From positions 1 to 22,243 of the forward strand of contig JAYMTF010001617.1 in the NCBI GenBank assembly GCA_036897485.1: a DNA stretch of 22,243 bases. Direction: 5' to 3'. The position numbers and the translations under genes were made by a program. The notes under the pieces were generated by a model. It did no database searches. It had not been told where the DNA came from and saw only the letters and a program-made list of their open reading frames with translations. Each line of letters starts with the position of its first letter. Position 1 is the stretch's first letter. Origin of the DNA: Pelargonium nanum. Taxonomy: Eukaryota > Streptophyta > Magnoliopsida > Geraniales > Geraniaceae. Below, piece after piece: positions 1-9,834 of this stretch.

Positions 1-60
1 CGGAATTTGGCCTATCAGCGACGGAAAATTCCGTCCCTGATAAGCCAAATTCTTGTAGTG
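1..60 (-). mobile_element. Terminus of a CACTA (EnSpm/CMC) DNA transposon, partial
   Basis: Bases 50-60 read on the minus strand give CACTACAAGAA, the typical terminal inverted repeat end of plant CACTA transposons. Just inside lies a subterminal inverted repeat with arms 3-26 and 29-52 around a 2-base spacer, matching at 22 of 24 positions; such foldbacks are common in CACTA subterminal regions. The element therefore ends at base 60 and its body lies to the left, outside the window. CACTA elements make a 3-bp target duplication, so the flanking copy would be gaa at 61-63. No transposase is visible, and whether the element is autonomous cannot be judged. Confidence 0.75.
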
Positions 61-3000
61 GAAATAATTTGTGTGTCATGTTCCATTAATTTACGCATCA
101 TTTTGAACAATCAAATTATACATAATTTGAGACAAATAACATTACTCATTTTCTTAATACGTGGTAATAATTTTTTAATGAAACTTAATTTAAAACACTA
201 GAAATTATACTCACAATTGTTTGTTTGTTTCGGTGGAATGTGAAAGCTTTTATTTAGAGTTGGTTTGCAATTGCATGGTAGTGTGAAACGCATCGTTTAG
301 AGTAAGCAAGCTGTCTCAACACGGATCACCGCATTCATGCTTTTCTCCAATCCTGGCTGTCCAAACCTAACTCCTTTTTATTTATGCGTTACATATGTCA
401 GCCACGTGGAAGGATCAGATGGTCAACATAGATCTCAGTCAACTCTCTCTCTTTCCTCATCTCCTTCTTCACTCATAATTTTGTTCTCTGCTATTTATTA
501 ATTTTAAACACGACGGGTTGTTGACATTTTATACCATTTCTCTAAATCTCATTTCTTTTTTGAAATTTTATTTTGGACTGAGCTCAGCACACCTGACTTT
601 TGGTGGGTAATGTAATGGCATATTCCAACAAAAGACAAAAATGATGAAATCAATTTCTTTTAAATATATATTTAAAGGTATTTGGTAATTGCATATTAGA
701 AGGATGGTCATGGAAGTAGGAGTCGTAAGTTTGCTGTGAGTAATGACCAACAAAGAAAAATAATGGGTGGTAGGTTGGAGAGTAGAGAAATGCATGCATG
801 GTTCAGAGTACTCTTATTTAATGGCAGCAATGGAGGACCAAAAAGACTCGATCATAATGTTCTATACATTGAAGACAGTGATGAAACAATAATTGGGAGT
901 GTGTTTGTGGTTTCAGCTAACTTTTGAAATACTTATCAAGAGTGAAAAATAACATAGAGTTGAAGATTAATTTTTGCTTTGGTAATTGGTTCTAATTTTC
1001 ATTTTACATGCCACTGCCGTTTATAAAAAGGTGGTACACTGTTGTAGACTTGTCGTAGCCATAGGTAGTTTAACCGTATGCAAAAAGACTCAAATATGAG
1101 ACCTCTAAGAAAATTTGAAGCGGTTAAACTGCTTATCCCAACATGCTTGAATAGTCTTCAATTATTAGTTTAAACTTTTTTCGTTAATTTGATTTCTTAC
1201 CAAAACTGACCATGGTGCATTGAGATTGAGTCTCAAATTTATAATATAATAGTTAGGTCTTATTAAATGTCAATTTTAAGAAACTCGAACAGTTTAATTA
1301 TCCCTTACAAAGAATGTCATTTAGCTTAATCGGGTGGGTTAGTATTATTTTAAATTTCACTAATATATTGCTTAAAGAACCACACTTTTTGTATTTATAT
1401 AAATGTGTCTTTAATTCTAACTAATCACAAACTGCCGACTAATAAATAATATATATAAATAGAGAAGCATGTTTCAGAGTTTTAGTAGGTGGGCACTATT
1501 ATACCAAATGAAAGACACAGAATTGTGCAAGTCACTCTTTCCAGCCAAAAAACACATGTGTACGTATTAATTATTATTATTATATATATAGCACGTTTTA
1601 AACACTGTAGAATAGTACAACTTTGTTGCAACCCTTTTGAACAGAATCTGTAGTTAGCTAGCTACTGTTTTTCCATTATTTTTTTCTTCATTTGGTAAAG
1701 TCCCAACATTTGAAAAGAAACAGTAGTAGCTAGCTATTTGTTTTTTGTTTTTGGTTTCCAGTTCATATTGATATGAGTACAATTGTCATAATTATGTCAA
1801 TTTTTATGTATAAATAAATATAAAGATTCCAAGTCCAACCCATTAGAGCTTGGCTATGGAGACATTAGACACTAAAAGCAAAAGCAGGTCCATAAAATGG
1901 ACCAATAGATTAAGTAGTAATGTATTGAGTTTAGAGGTGAAAAAATAAAAGTCGCGACTAGTCATTTGATGGACCAATGAAATCGTCAAATTTTGGCCGA
2001 CATAATATATGATTTCCAAGTTTCCTAGTAGGCACGTACAATTGGATATATATTGATGTTGAAGTTTCTGAAAAAGGAGAAGAAAAAATTGTGGCTATAC
2101 TAAATAGTCATTGGTCAAGGTAAACAAAGGTTGCTACAATAGAAATGCTGTGTTTTTCCATGTTCGGCTACAAATTGCATACAATACAAGTCATCACTTT
2201 TATCTATCAATTTTTTGGGAGCACATGCAACATTTCTACGAGAAAGTTTTAAATTTGAATTAAATGAAGATCACGGTAGGTTGAAAATAATTGGTGTGAA
2301 AGAAGTAAAAGAAAAGAAGAGAAGAATGTAGAAAGAAAATTTAAAACAAAATAGATATCAAATTGGATTACTTTATATCGTGACGCTATGAGCTTTCATA
2401 AATATATTTACTGTAGCAGCCCTCGTTTGTGGGTTTGGTTTTCAAAGTTTGAAATAATGGACAAAATCAAAACCATTTGTATTAAGGTAAGAGAAAATTT
2501 GATTGGTTGGTTGTTCAACTTGCAGCCGAAATGGCGGTGCCAACTTTGCCAAATCTTTCTTTGCTAACAACAACCTGTCACCTTTCTACACCCTACAATT
2601 AAAAAAATTATTACTGTAAGTCTGTAGTTATTTGTTATCTACATAAACTAAACATTCTCATAGGGATTACAACCAATGAATGAAAATGTAAAATGTAAGT
2701 TTTGTACAATTTTGTCGCTTATTTGTAGTTATATATGTTCATTATCGAAAAACTAAACAAAATACTGTGCATACCTCAAAATTGAAGAATTGTAAAAATA
2801 AATAAAAATTAATTAATACATATAATTCAGATTAGCATAGATGAAAAGTAAGGGTTTGGTAGAGAAGTGAGAGTATTTAAATGGATTATGAAGGAAGTAA
2901 GTAGATTTAGATTAATTATTGCTGTGTTCCAAAGACTTTCTTCTTAATAAACCTCTAGTCTGAAATGGTTATAAATAATGATATATAATGGGAAGGAAAG

Positions 3001-3080
3001 AATCGTAACCTGAAGGAAGAAGACTGGAGATGGATGTATAAATAAAATGAAAAGTTACAAATAAAAAAGAAAGGAAAAAG
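61..3080. other. AT-rich intergenic region, no gene recognised
   Basis: No open frame here looks coding on either strand; the longest are under 80 codons and of low-complexity composition. It holds a promoter-like cluster at 403-442 (a G-box and two W-box cores), a TA/TAT-rich run near 1571-1590, an imperfect foldback at 1655-1736, an ATGCATGCATGG motif at 790-801 and a purine-rich stretch around 2300-2360. These are probably spacer and decayed repeat sequence. Confidence 0.6.
1655..1736. repeat. Imperfect inverted repeat (foldback)
   Basis: The left arm 1655-1670 (tagctagctactgttt) pairs with the right arm 1718-1736, which carries the reverse complement with a 3-base insertion. The loop is about 47 bases. 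It could be a remnant of a small MITE or a chance hairpin; the arms are short for a miRNA precursor. Confidence 0.5.
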
Positions 3081-3460
3081 AGAGATTAACAAGAAAGAGC
3101 ATTGGACTGGGTCTGGGTCCCAGCTGGGATTGGAATAGAGAGTCAACAAGAAGAGAAGAGAAGAGAAGAGACGAGTTTGTGGGGTCAGACGATGGAGATC
3201 TAAAACGTGGGGCTAAACAAAACAAAAACAAAATAAAAGAAAAAGAGACTTGGGTACAGGCCCAGGCGGTCGCCGGTCATAGTTGAGCCGGGCCGTCAAA
3301 GACGTTGACTTCCCTTTTTATTTTTCTTGCTTCTCTCACTCTCACGTGGAACCCGCCGCAGCTTCCGGGGCGGTGGGATTCATTTTTTTTTTTTTTTTTT
3401 TTTCTTTCTTCAGTTTTATTCTTATCAAATTCATTAAATATTGAATCCGTCAAACTCAAT
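3081..3460. other. Purine-rich tract, inverted W-box pair and poly-T run
   Basis: This stretch is polypurine on the plus strand from about 2990 to 3250 and includes a GAAGA-type pentamer repeat at 3151-3170. It is followed by a GC-richer patch (3260-3380) with an inverted W-box pair (GTCAA at 3295-3299, TTGAC at 3305-3309) and a CACGTG at 3343-3348. A run of 21 T lies at 3383-3403. No coding frame is credible. It could be distal regulatory DNA of the WRKY gene about 1.8 kb downstream, or the start of an untranslated RNA. Confidence 0.35.
3383..3403. repeat. Poly-T homopolymer run of 21
   Basis: There are twenty-one consecutive T, followed by further T-rich sequence (ctttctt). A tract like this is a slippage-prone microsatellite, or the poly-A tail of a retrocopy inserted on the minus strand. 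I see no retrocopied gene next to it, so a simple repeat is more likely. Confidence 0.8.
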
Positions 3461-3719
3461 GCTGACCAAACTATTCTTCTTATTTTTCTGCTGTAACATT
3501 ACTTCCCTACCACTAAAATAAAGATCAAATTCATATAAAAATATGTTTGGTAAAAATATTTAATATTTTTAGGTAGTTTTTTGTATCAATAAAATTAACC
3601 AACAAAGTCGAAGCTAATATACTCAAGATATTAAGAGGCGGGTAGAAATCTACCATACCTATCTAATTTATAAGTCACACAATTCACATATATACCAGTA
3701 AGAACCAAGACCCCAATAA

Positions 3720-4260
3720 ATGTACTTACTACCTCAAGTCACCCTCGGGCCGGGCCTATGCAAACACAACGACGTCTTATGAGCATTGAAGCCCTATATA
3801 TGTCCCCACGTGGAAGAGGCTTATAGAGAAATCGACGTACACCTCGAAGCACGAGGATTGTACGGGAATGATCCAACTCTCCCCCTGCCCGCATGTGACA
3901 CGTCCGAAAAAGTTAGAACCTCCACTTACCAAAGTGGATTCCATTTCACTATCGGCCAATCACACGTCGACATGTGACGAGATTTTGGGGTTAATATTGT
4001 CCCTTCAAACTAAGAGGATTGACATATTCTTTCTCACAATTTACTTTTTCCCTCCAAAACTCTTTTGTATAGATTTCAAGTATTATAGTCGATATCTCAT
4101 TCTCACATCTGAGTCGGCGTCCTAGAAACTCCTTTCAATTTCCCGTTTCTTGGTGTGTTGCCTTGCAGGCTGCAGCCTCGAGACCCCCTAAGTCGGTGCT
4201 TCTTGACTTTGGACGTTTTGAATATGTATATGAAGATAACTAGTATATAAAATTTACAAT
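3720..4260. mobile_element. Possible decayed LTR fragment (gypsy-like), bounds unclear
   Basis: This island is less AT-rich than its surroundings and has no coding frame. Its arrangement resembles plant Ty3/gypsy LTRs: a TATA-like stretch with CACGTG (3795-3812), then a pyrimidine-rich segment, then gagtcggcgtcc near 4111, followed about 45 bases later by ccttgcagg and a C-rich run (4161-4188). I could not find TG...CA termini, a 5-bp target duplication or a second copy. The call rests on the resemblance only. An old enhancer or unrelated unique DNA is possible. Confidence 0.3.
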
Positions 4261-5085
4261 TAAAGTTTCATATCATAAACAAGAACGTAAATATTGTTCA
4301 TAAAAGTATTCTTAAACTATATTTGTTTCAGATTTAGGTTCTCTTCGGTCGTGGGTGTTTTTATGGTTTCTTAAGGGTGAAAGTGAAACTTATACTATTT
4401 TTTCTTTTTTTAACAACACAATTCCTTTCTAGCTAATTTCATTTTTTTGGGTATAATTTCCTTCTAACATTAACGTTAATTTAAATATAATGTTCGAAAA
4501 TAAATAATCTAAAATATGTTATAATTAGTCATTCAAACACAATTCTCTTATAATAAAAAAAATGTAGCAATTAAAGTATAACACACTGATTTGCAGTACA
4601 TTGACTATCTAAAATATAAAGGGAAGTACATTTTATGAAGTTGAATTAGTCTACAGAGATTTACCCAGTCAAATGATCAATTATTCTCCTCTTTTACCAA
4701 AATATTAATTTGCAAGGATTTTCTTCTGTATTTATTATATGAGTTGAAAAATATAAAATATGTGTATATAATAATCTACTGGCAATAAAAAAAAATTCTA
4801 AAAAGAACACTATCTCCGTAAATAGTAACATTTTCAATTTCTCAGATAAATCCTCGCGGTCCAATACTTGACAATATAATTTTAAGCATAGTTTCTTATC
4901 CAAATCTAAGACAGAAAAAGACGTAGCAGTTTACTAGTGAAGGTGTGAATGAGAGAAGAGAATAGAATAGAAGTTATTGACAAAGTGAAGGGAGTGAGTG
5001 ACCAGCTGACGCAAACACTGACGAAAATAATCGAATCCTCAAAAATGTAAAATCAATCTAATATGTTTTGGTCTACGTCCGACCT
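4261..5085 (+). promoter_or_regulatory. Proximal upstream region of the WRKY gene with W-box cores
   Basis: This AT-rich region precedes the WRKY TATA box. W-box cores (TTGAC followed by C or T) occur at 4601-4606 (TTGACT) and, reversed, at 4667-4672 (AGTCAA), with a further TTGACT just upstream at 4203-4208. WRKY6 of Arabidopsis is reported to act on its own promoter and on other W-box promoters, so feedback control is plausible here. That is inference from motif presence alone. Confidence 0.4.
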
Positions 5086-5096
5086 CTTTTTATAGC
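5086..5096 (+). promoter_or_regulatory. TATA box of the WRKY gene
   Basis: The sequence tttttatagc is centred about 100 bases before the chosen ATG. It predicts transcription starting near 5120-5125 and a leader of about 70 bases. That leader contains the CT repeat at 5138-5154 and no upstream ATG. Confidence 0.5.
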
Positions 5097-5137
5097 CCAC
5101 CCTATTGCACCGGTACAAAACTTCAGACTTCTCGCAC

Positions 5138-5154
5138 CTCTCTCTCTCTCTCTC
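5138..5154. repeat. (CT)n microsatellite in the WRKY 5' leader
   Basis: Seventeen bases of alternating C and T lie between the TATA box and the start codon, in the predicted 5' UTR. Pyrimidine (Y) patches and GA/CT repeats are frequent in plant core promoters and leaders and can bind BPC/GAGA factors. That role is not shown here. Confidence 0.8.
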
Positions 5155-5191
5155 ATTCACTGCTTCAACTTCTATTTTCTTCAGTTGATTT

Positions 5192-7121
5192 ATGGACAAA
5201 GGGTGGGGTCTCACCCTCGATTCTGGTTCCTCCAATATTGGCTTCTTCCTCACCAAACCTCCCCCTACTATTCTCAATTCTTCCGTCTTCCACCCTCCTC
5301 GCCGCGCCTCCATGTTTTCCGGCGCCGACGACAAACGTCCTCCTGTAGGCGAGGTCGACTTCTTCTCCGATCACAACAAGAACAAGAGCTCCACCGTCAC
5401 CGTCGTCAAGAAGGAGGCTTCCGTCGACGCGCCTCCCAGATCTGCTTTGGATGTCAATGTAAGCTCGATCGAGCTCACCCTAAATTCACATCAATTTCAC
5501 TTTATTTTCATTTTTTTTGATATTTTTAATCTAATTTATTTCCACAAACAGACTGGTCTACATCTTCTAACCGCCAACACTCGGAGCGAATCTACCGTCG
5601 ATGATGGGGTTTCATCACATGTGGACGATACAAAAACTAAAACCGAGGTCAGAATTTAGATCCAATATGTTTTTTTTTCTTTCTTATACTGTAATTAATA
5701 TAAATGAAATATATTGGATTGAATTTTGAATATTTACAATTTTGGATGATAATCAGCTAGCGCGATTGCAAGTGGAGCTCCAGCGGATGAATGCAGAAAA
5801 TCAGAGATTGAGAGAAATGCTGAGTCAAGTGAGCAACAACTACAGTGCCTTGCAGATGCATCTTGTCTCAGTAATGCAACACCAACAGCATCAGCAGCAG
5901 CAGCAGCAGCAAGCTGTTGCTGAAACCACACACCACCAACAACAGATTGTTGAAGCAAAATCTGAGATAAAGAATAAGCCGAGGCAATTGATGGATTTTG
6001 GCCTCGTCGCAGCCGCGGCTGCAGAGGACACAACCGATGATCATGATCATGATCAACAGTTATCCAATTCTTCTTCCGGAACTCGCTCTGGCTCTCCGAT
6101 TACAGAAGCTGCATCGAAGAGTTGTAAAAACGAGACCACGACCTCTAATTACGAACAGGAAAACAATTCTGGCAAGAGAATTGTTAGGGAAGACAGCCCC
6201 GACGACTCTGAAACCCAAGGATGGGTTCCAAACAAAATGTCCAAACTGAACCCACCACCCAAGACCAGTATTGACCAGGCCACCATGAGAAAAGCTCGCG
6301 TCTCCGTCCGTGCCCGATCCGAAGCTCCCATGGTACGTACATCAAATTGTCTATTTTCGAATCTTGATTATAGATTATTGAGAATAATTTTACTGATAAT
6401 TAAACCGTCCACATATTATATACAGATCACTGATGGATGTCAATGGCGGAAATATGGACAAAAAATGGCGAAAGGAAACCCGTGCCCGCGAGCCTACTAC
6501 CGATGCACAATGGCCGTAGGATGTCCCGTTCGCAAACAGGTTCAACGGTGCGCGGACGACAGGTCGATTCTAATCACAACCTACGAAGGGAACCACAACC
6601 ACCCGCTCCCTCCGGCGGCGATGGCCATGGCGTCCACCACGACCGCGGCAGCGAGTATGCTGCTTTCCGGTTCCATGTCCAGTGCGGACGGAATAATGAA
6701 CCCCAATCTGCTAGCCAGAGCCATGTTGCCGTGCTCGTCAAGCATGGCAACCATTTCAGCATCGGCTCCATTTCCAACGGTCACATTGGATCTTACTCAC
6801 AACCCGACCCCTTTACAGATCCAGAGACCCAGTTCGCAATTCCACCTCCCGTTTTCTCAAAACCAGATGTTCGGGCAAGCCCTCTACAACCAATCCAAAT
6901 TCTCAGGGCTTCAGCTGTCAAACGACGTCGGAGGATCGTCCCAAATAGCCTCGTACCATGCTCCGCCGCCGCCGCCAACGATGGCTGACACAGTGAGTGC
7001 CGCCACAGCCGCCATCACCGCCGACCCGAATTTCACGGCGGCTCTAGCCGCCGCCATCTCCTCTATCATCAGCGGCAATAACCCAAACAACAGCAGCTCC
7101 TCACAAAACCACAAACAGTAA
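5192..7121 (+). CDS. WRKY6: WRKY transcription factor, group IIb (WRKY6/31/42 type)
   Basis: This is a sequence-specific nuclear regulator that binds W-boxes. Four exons (5192-5458, 5552-5647, 5757-6332, 6426-7121) join in phase 0 to give 544 aa, close to the usual 530-550. The start ATG gives the family N-terminus [19 protein letters not shown] (about 52-59) and TGLHLL after exon 1 are also group IIb marks. Exon 3 opens with a leucine zipper (L122, L129, N136, L143, with L125, M132, L139 and V146), then a Gln/His-rich run. The WRKY domain has WRKYGQK at 320-326 and a C-X5-C-X23-H-X-H zinc finger (C340, C346, H370, H372). The C-terminus has VTLDLTHNP and the [15 protein letters not shown] motif. 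The zinc finger has no intron at the VQR site, which is unusual for group IIb. Intron 3 (6333-6425) is short and open in frame. Family assignment is near certain; WRKY6, 31 and 42 cannot be told apart here. Confidence 0.95.
5892..5909 (+). repeat. (CAG)6 repeat encoding polyglutamine in the WRKY protein
   Basis: Six perfect CAG triplets lie in exon 3, read in frame as Gln within a longer His/Gln-rich run just after the leucine zipper. Gln-rich tracts at this place vary in length between WRKY6-clade proteins. The repeat is a likely site of length polymorphism. Confidence 0.85.
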
Positions 7122-7762
7122 AAAGTTGTTCAAAATTGTTCATTTTTTTTACTATAATTGTACGTAGAGATCATTAGAACAACACAATTTCATTATTTAT
7201 TTCTTTTGTTATTGTTTCACTTTTCCAATAATTTTCAGTAAATACAAGAAAAAGAAAGAACGATAGACAATTTATTCCGATTTCCATTATATTCTCGAGA
7301 GTGTTTAATTTTTGTTTTTACTCCAACTACTTCAACTTAATGTGTGGCGATCCATACGATCTAAAGAAAACAAAGAAAATGAATATTTGTTGAAAATATG
7401 AAAGATGACAGAAAACATTAAATGTAGAATAAAATTAAATTTGGAAGTATTATTGAAGATCTTTATAATAAATATTTGATTGTATGTGAGTCAAGCAATA
7501 CGGCTACGATCGTTTGACACGAAAGGAAGAGAAACTGAAACAATGGACCGAGGAGAGACTTCGAGGAATCTACGTTGTAATCGTAATTATATGAACGTGG
7601 GTGTTGGTTAGGGTCAATTTCGTCATAATAAAGAAAGAATTGGTACAGTAGCAGTTTCGCGGTGGCTGGGTTGTGAATAAGGGTCTGTTTGGGTTTGGAC
7701 GTTGTTTCTTAAAAGAAAATTGGATGAGTCGGATACGTTTTTGACTTTGTGTGCAGCTTTAT

Positions 7763-7775
7763 TGACGTCACGTCA
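7763..7775. promoter_or_regulatory. Palindromic TGACGTCA with adjoining CGTCA (bZIP site)
   Basis: TGACGTCA is a perfect 8-bp palindrome of the C-box/CRE type bound by plant TGA and other bZIP factors. It is followed directly by cgtca, so two half-sites overlap on opposite strands. It lies about 640 bases after the WRKY stop and about 30 bases before a TATA-like catttataaatg. Its target, if any, is unknown. Confidence 0.35.
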
Positions 7776-8159
7776 TTTCCAAATCCAATCCATTTATAAA
7801 TGAATTTAAATCGAACGTGGAACTTTGTAGGCCGTACAGGGTCCGGTTTTAAGGGGATCCGGAAACCCGTACCACTTATGAACAGGCACATGTTGATGTC
7901 TTTGCTGATTTTTTTTTCATTTTCTACTCTGATTTCCTGTGAACCTTTCTACCGTGGATTGATTGAACCCAAATATTGTCGATTGTATGAATAATGCCAA
8001 ATATTATTGGTGAGTGCATAAAAGTATTATATATGTCCTAATTGATTTGGGCTGCCTAATTATTTTGATTAGTATTTTAATGGTAGAAAAAGATATTTAT
8101 ACTCACGATATATGTGTAGCTTTGTGAATGGTCTACGATACTAGCAAGTGAGTTATAGC

Positions 8160-9110
8160 GATTTCATGCTTTTGTTGTTATATGCAGAATGATGATGTCA
8201 TGTTGACGTGTTGAAGAGGACCATAATAACATGGTTTCAGGTCCCACATGACGTGATGATGGTGTCAAGTTCACTAAATCATGGAATAGCCTATCAACAA
8301 GGGCATGACTTCTCATAATCAAGAATTGTACGCATAGATGAGTAATGAAGGTTAAGATTGATTGCCAAGACTTTAATGGCAAAGTGTCTAGGGACAGAGA
8401 TCATGAAGATGTACGAAGAGTCTGAAAAGATGTAGGTTCCTAAAGTCAAAGATTTCGAACTGCGAAAGGTCTAAAAGGCCAAAAGGCCAAAGGATCGGGA
8501 GAGCAAGTGGGCGATGGTTCTGCAGGGAAAAGTGGCCAAGGGTCCTACACTATGCCTTGAAAGATAAGAAGTGTATACTATGTGGAGGCCCGACTCATGG
8601 GAAAAAGTCCTAATGGGGGTTGGACTTGTGAGGTATGTCACATATGTTGAAATTTGACTAAGTGTTTCAGTCATCCATAGTCCTCTACGATAACGATATA
8701 TTTGTATAGTAATGAACTTAGGTTGGACTGAACTACTCACACAACTCACTGAATAGATTCTTTTGGAAGTACTAACTAGATGATGCAGATGAGACCGACT
8801 CAACTCACATAGGCTTGCTGAGTCCACTCAAATTTGAGATTTTGAGTTCACTCGGCCTTGAATCCGAGCTGTCTTCCATGTGAATGGAGCCCTTCCACAG
8901 TCGTGGGCCCATTTTATGTCTTTATAGGTTGATTTTCATTGACCACACTCACTCCTCTAGACATAGTCGATTCTTGTCTTCCAAATATTTGTAGTGTAAT
9001 CCTTTTTCACATTAATATTTGGCCCGCTTCTTTGAGGTCTCGTCTATACTTTGAACTTAGCCTGAATAACTCATGTAAGTTGAATTGCTGTTGAGACATG
9101 TACTCATCGC
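8160..9110. other. Unexplained intergenic island, possible decayed retroelement
   Basis: This stretch is less AT-rich than the DNA on either side. It carries TGACGTG motifs near 8203 and 8251, tandem ggccaaaa units near 8476-8490, and many actca/gagt motifs around 8740-8850. On the plus strand around 8560-8610 a short frame reads KKCILCGGPTHGKKS before a stop, which resembles a worn retrotransposon CCHC zinc knuckle. The final Cys is missing and the frame is closed on both sides. No LTRs were recognised. Confidence 0.2.
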
Positions 9111-9718
9111 GAGATTAAATTTATTTATAACATTTTATGAATCATGATGACATCAATTTTTCCTTTTTAATAATTTGATTGAACTACAGTGCATTAATTT
9201 ATAATTTACGAGTATTAACTTAATTCTACATAACGAAATTAAGAAATATGCAATCCGTCATGTATGTTGCTCAACCACTTTGTACAAAAATTGTTTTTTG
9301 AGGCAAATATCAATTTTACATATATAATTATAAATGAAGATATTTTTGGTGAAATTGGTGGTTTGTGAGGAATGAAAAACAGTGCAACTTGGGAAGACCA
9401 TAACTTGAAATATAAGCGAAAGACTATGCAGAAGCAAGAAAAGAAAGTTGTAGGTGTTTAAGGTGGTGTAGCTTAGATATGAGAGTGAGATAGGTTGAGA
9501 ATTTGATGTGGGTTTAGTTATTAATGGAAATAGAGGGACCTTAAGCAGTGCAGGTGATGGACCAGCTGGGACTCAGCAAGACTTTGTAATTGTAGGATAT
9601 GAAAATGTAGCTAGGTAGGTAGATATAAGTTTGGCAGCTTGGGGGTATATGTGGACCATCACCTCAAAGTCCAACCCTTTATTTTGTTATTCTAGTAGCC
9701 CACCCAATAGCCAATAGC

Positions 9719-9834
9719 GATGCGCATCGGATTTAGTACGAATTGAAACATAAGACCCGATAATACTTCGGATCGGATCAGATTGGACAAATCCAATCTA
9801 TATCGGTCGGTTTTCTTGCAAGAAAAAACCCGAT
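9719..9834. repeat. Cluster of short palindromes
   Basis: Three foldbacks lie within about 115 bases: gatgcgcatc at 9719-9728 (perfect), gattgga/tccaatc at 9781-9798 with a 4-base loop, and an imperfect hairpin with arms about 9802-9818 and 9819-9834. The motif cggat recurs between them. Possibly the remains of a small mobile element, or chance. Confidence 0.35.

Noticed and set aside
2955..3149. 64-codon minus-strand frame with hydrophobic residues
   Set aside because: It lies in a polypurine tract whose reverse complement reads as Phe, Ser and Leu; low complexity explains the hydrophobicity.
3305..3496. 63-codon plus frame through the poly-T run
   Set aside because: Most of it is Phe/Leu/Ser encoded by the T tract; there is no conserved residue pattern.
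4191..4204. agtcggtgcttctt resembles the end of a Cas9 guide RNA scaffold
   Set aside because: The match is about 11 bases, no other part of a scaffold is near, and the surrounding DNA is natural plant spacer. It is coincidence, not an engineered cassette.
5068..5520. 150-codon frame overlapping the start of the WRKY gene
   Set aside because: It begins at TTG upstream of the leader, overlaps WRKY exon 1 in another frame, and its Arg/Ser/Leu-rich product is a shadow of the coding exon.
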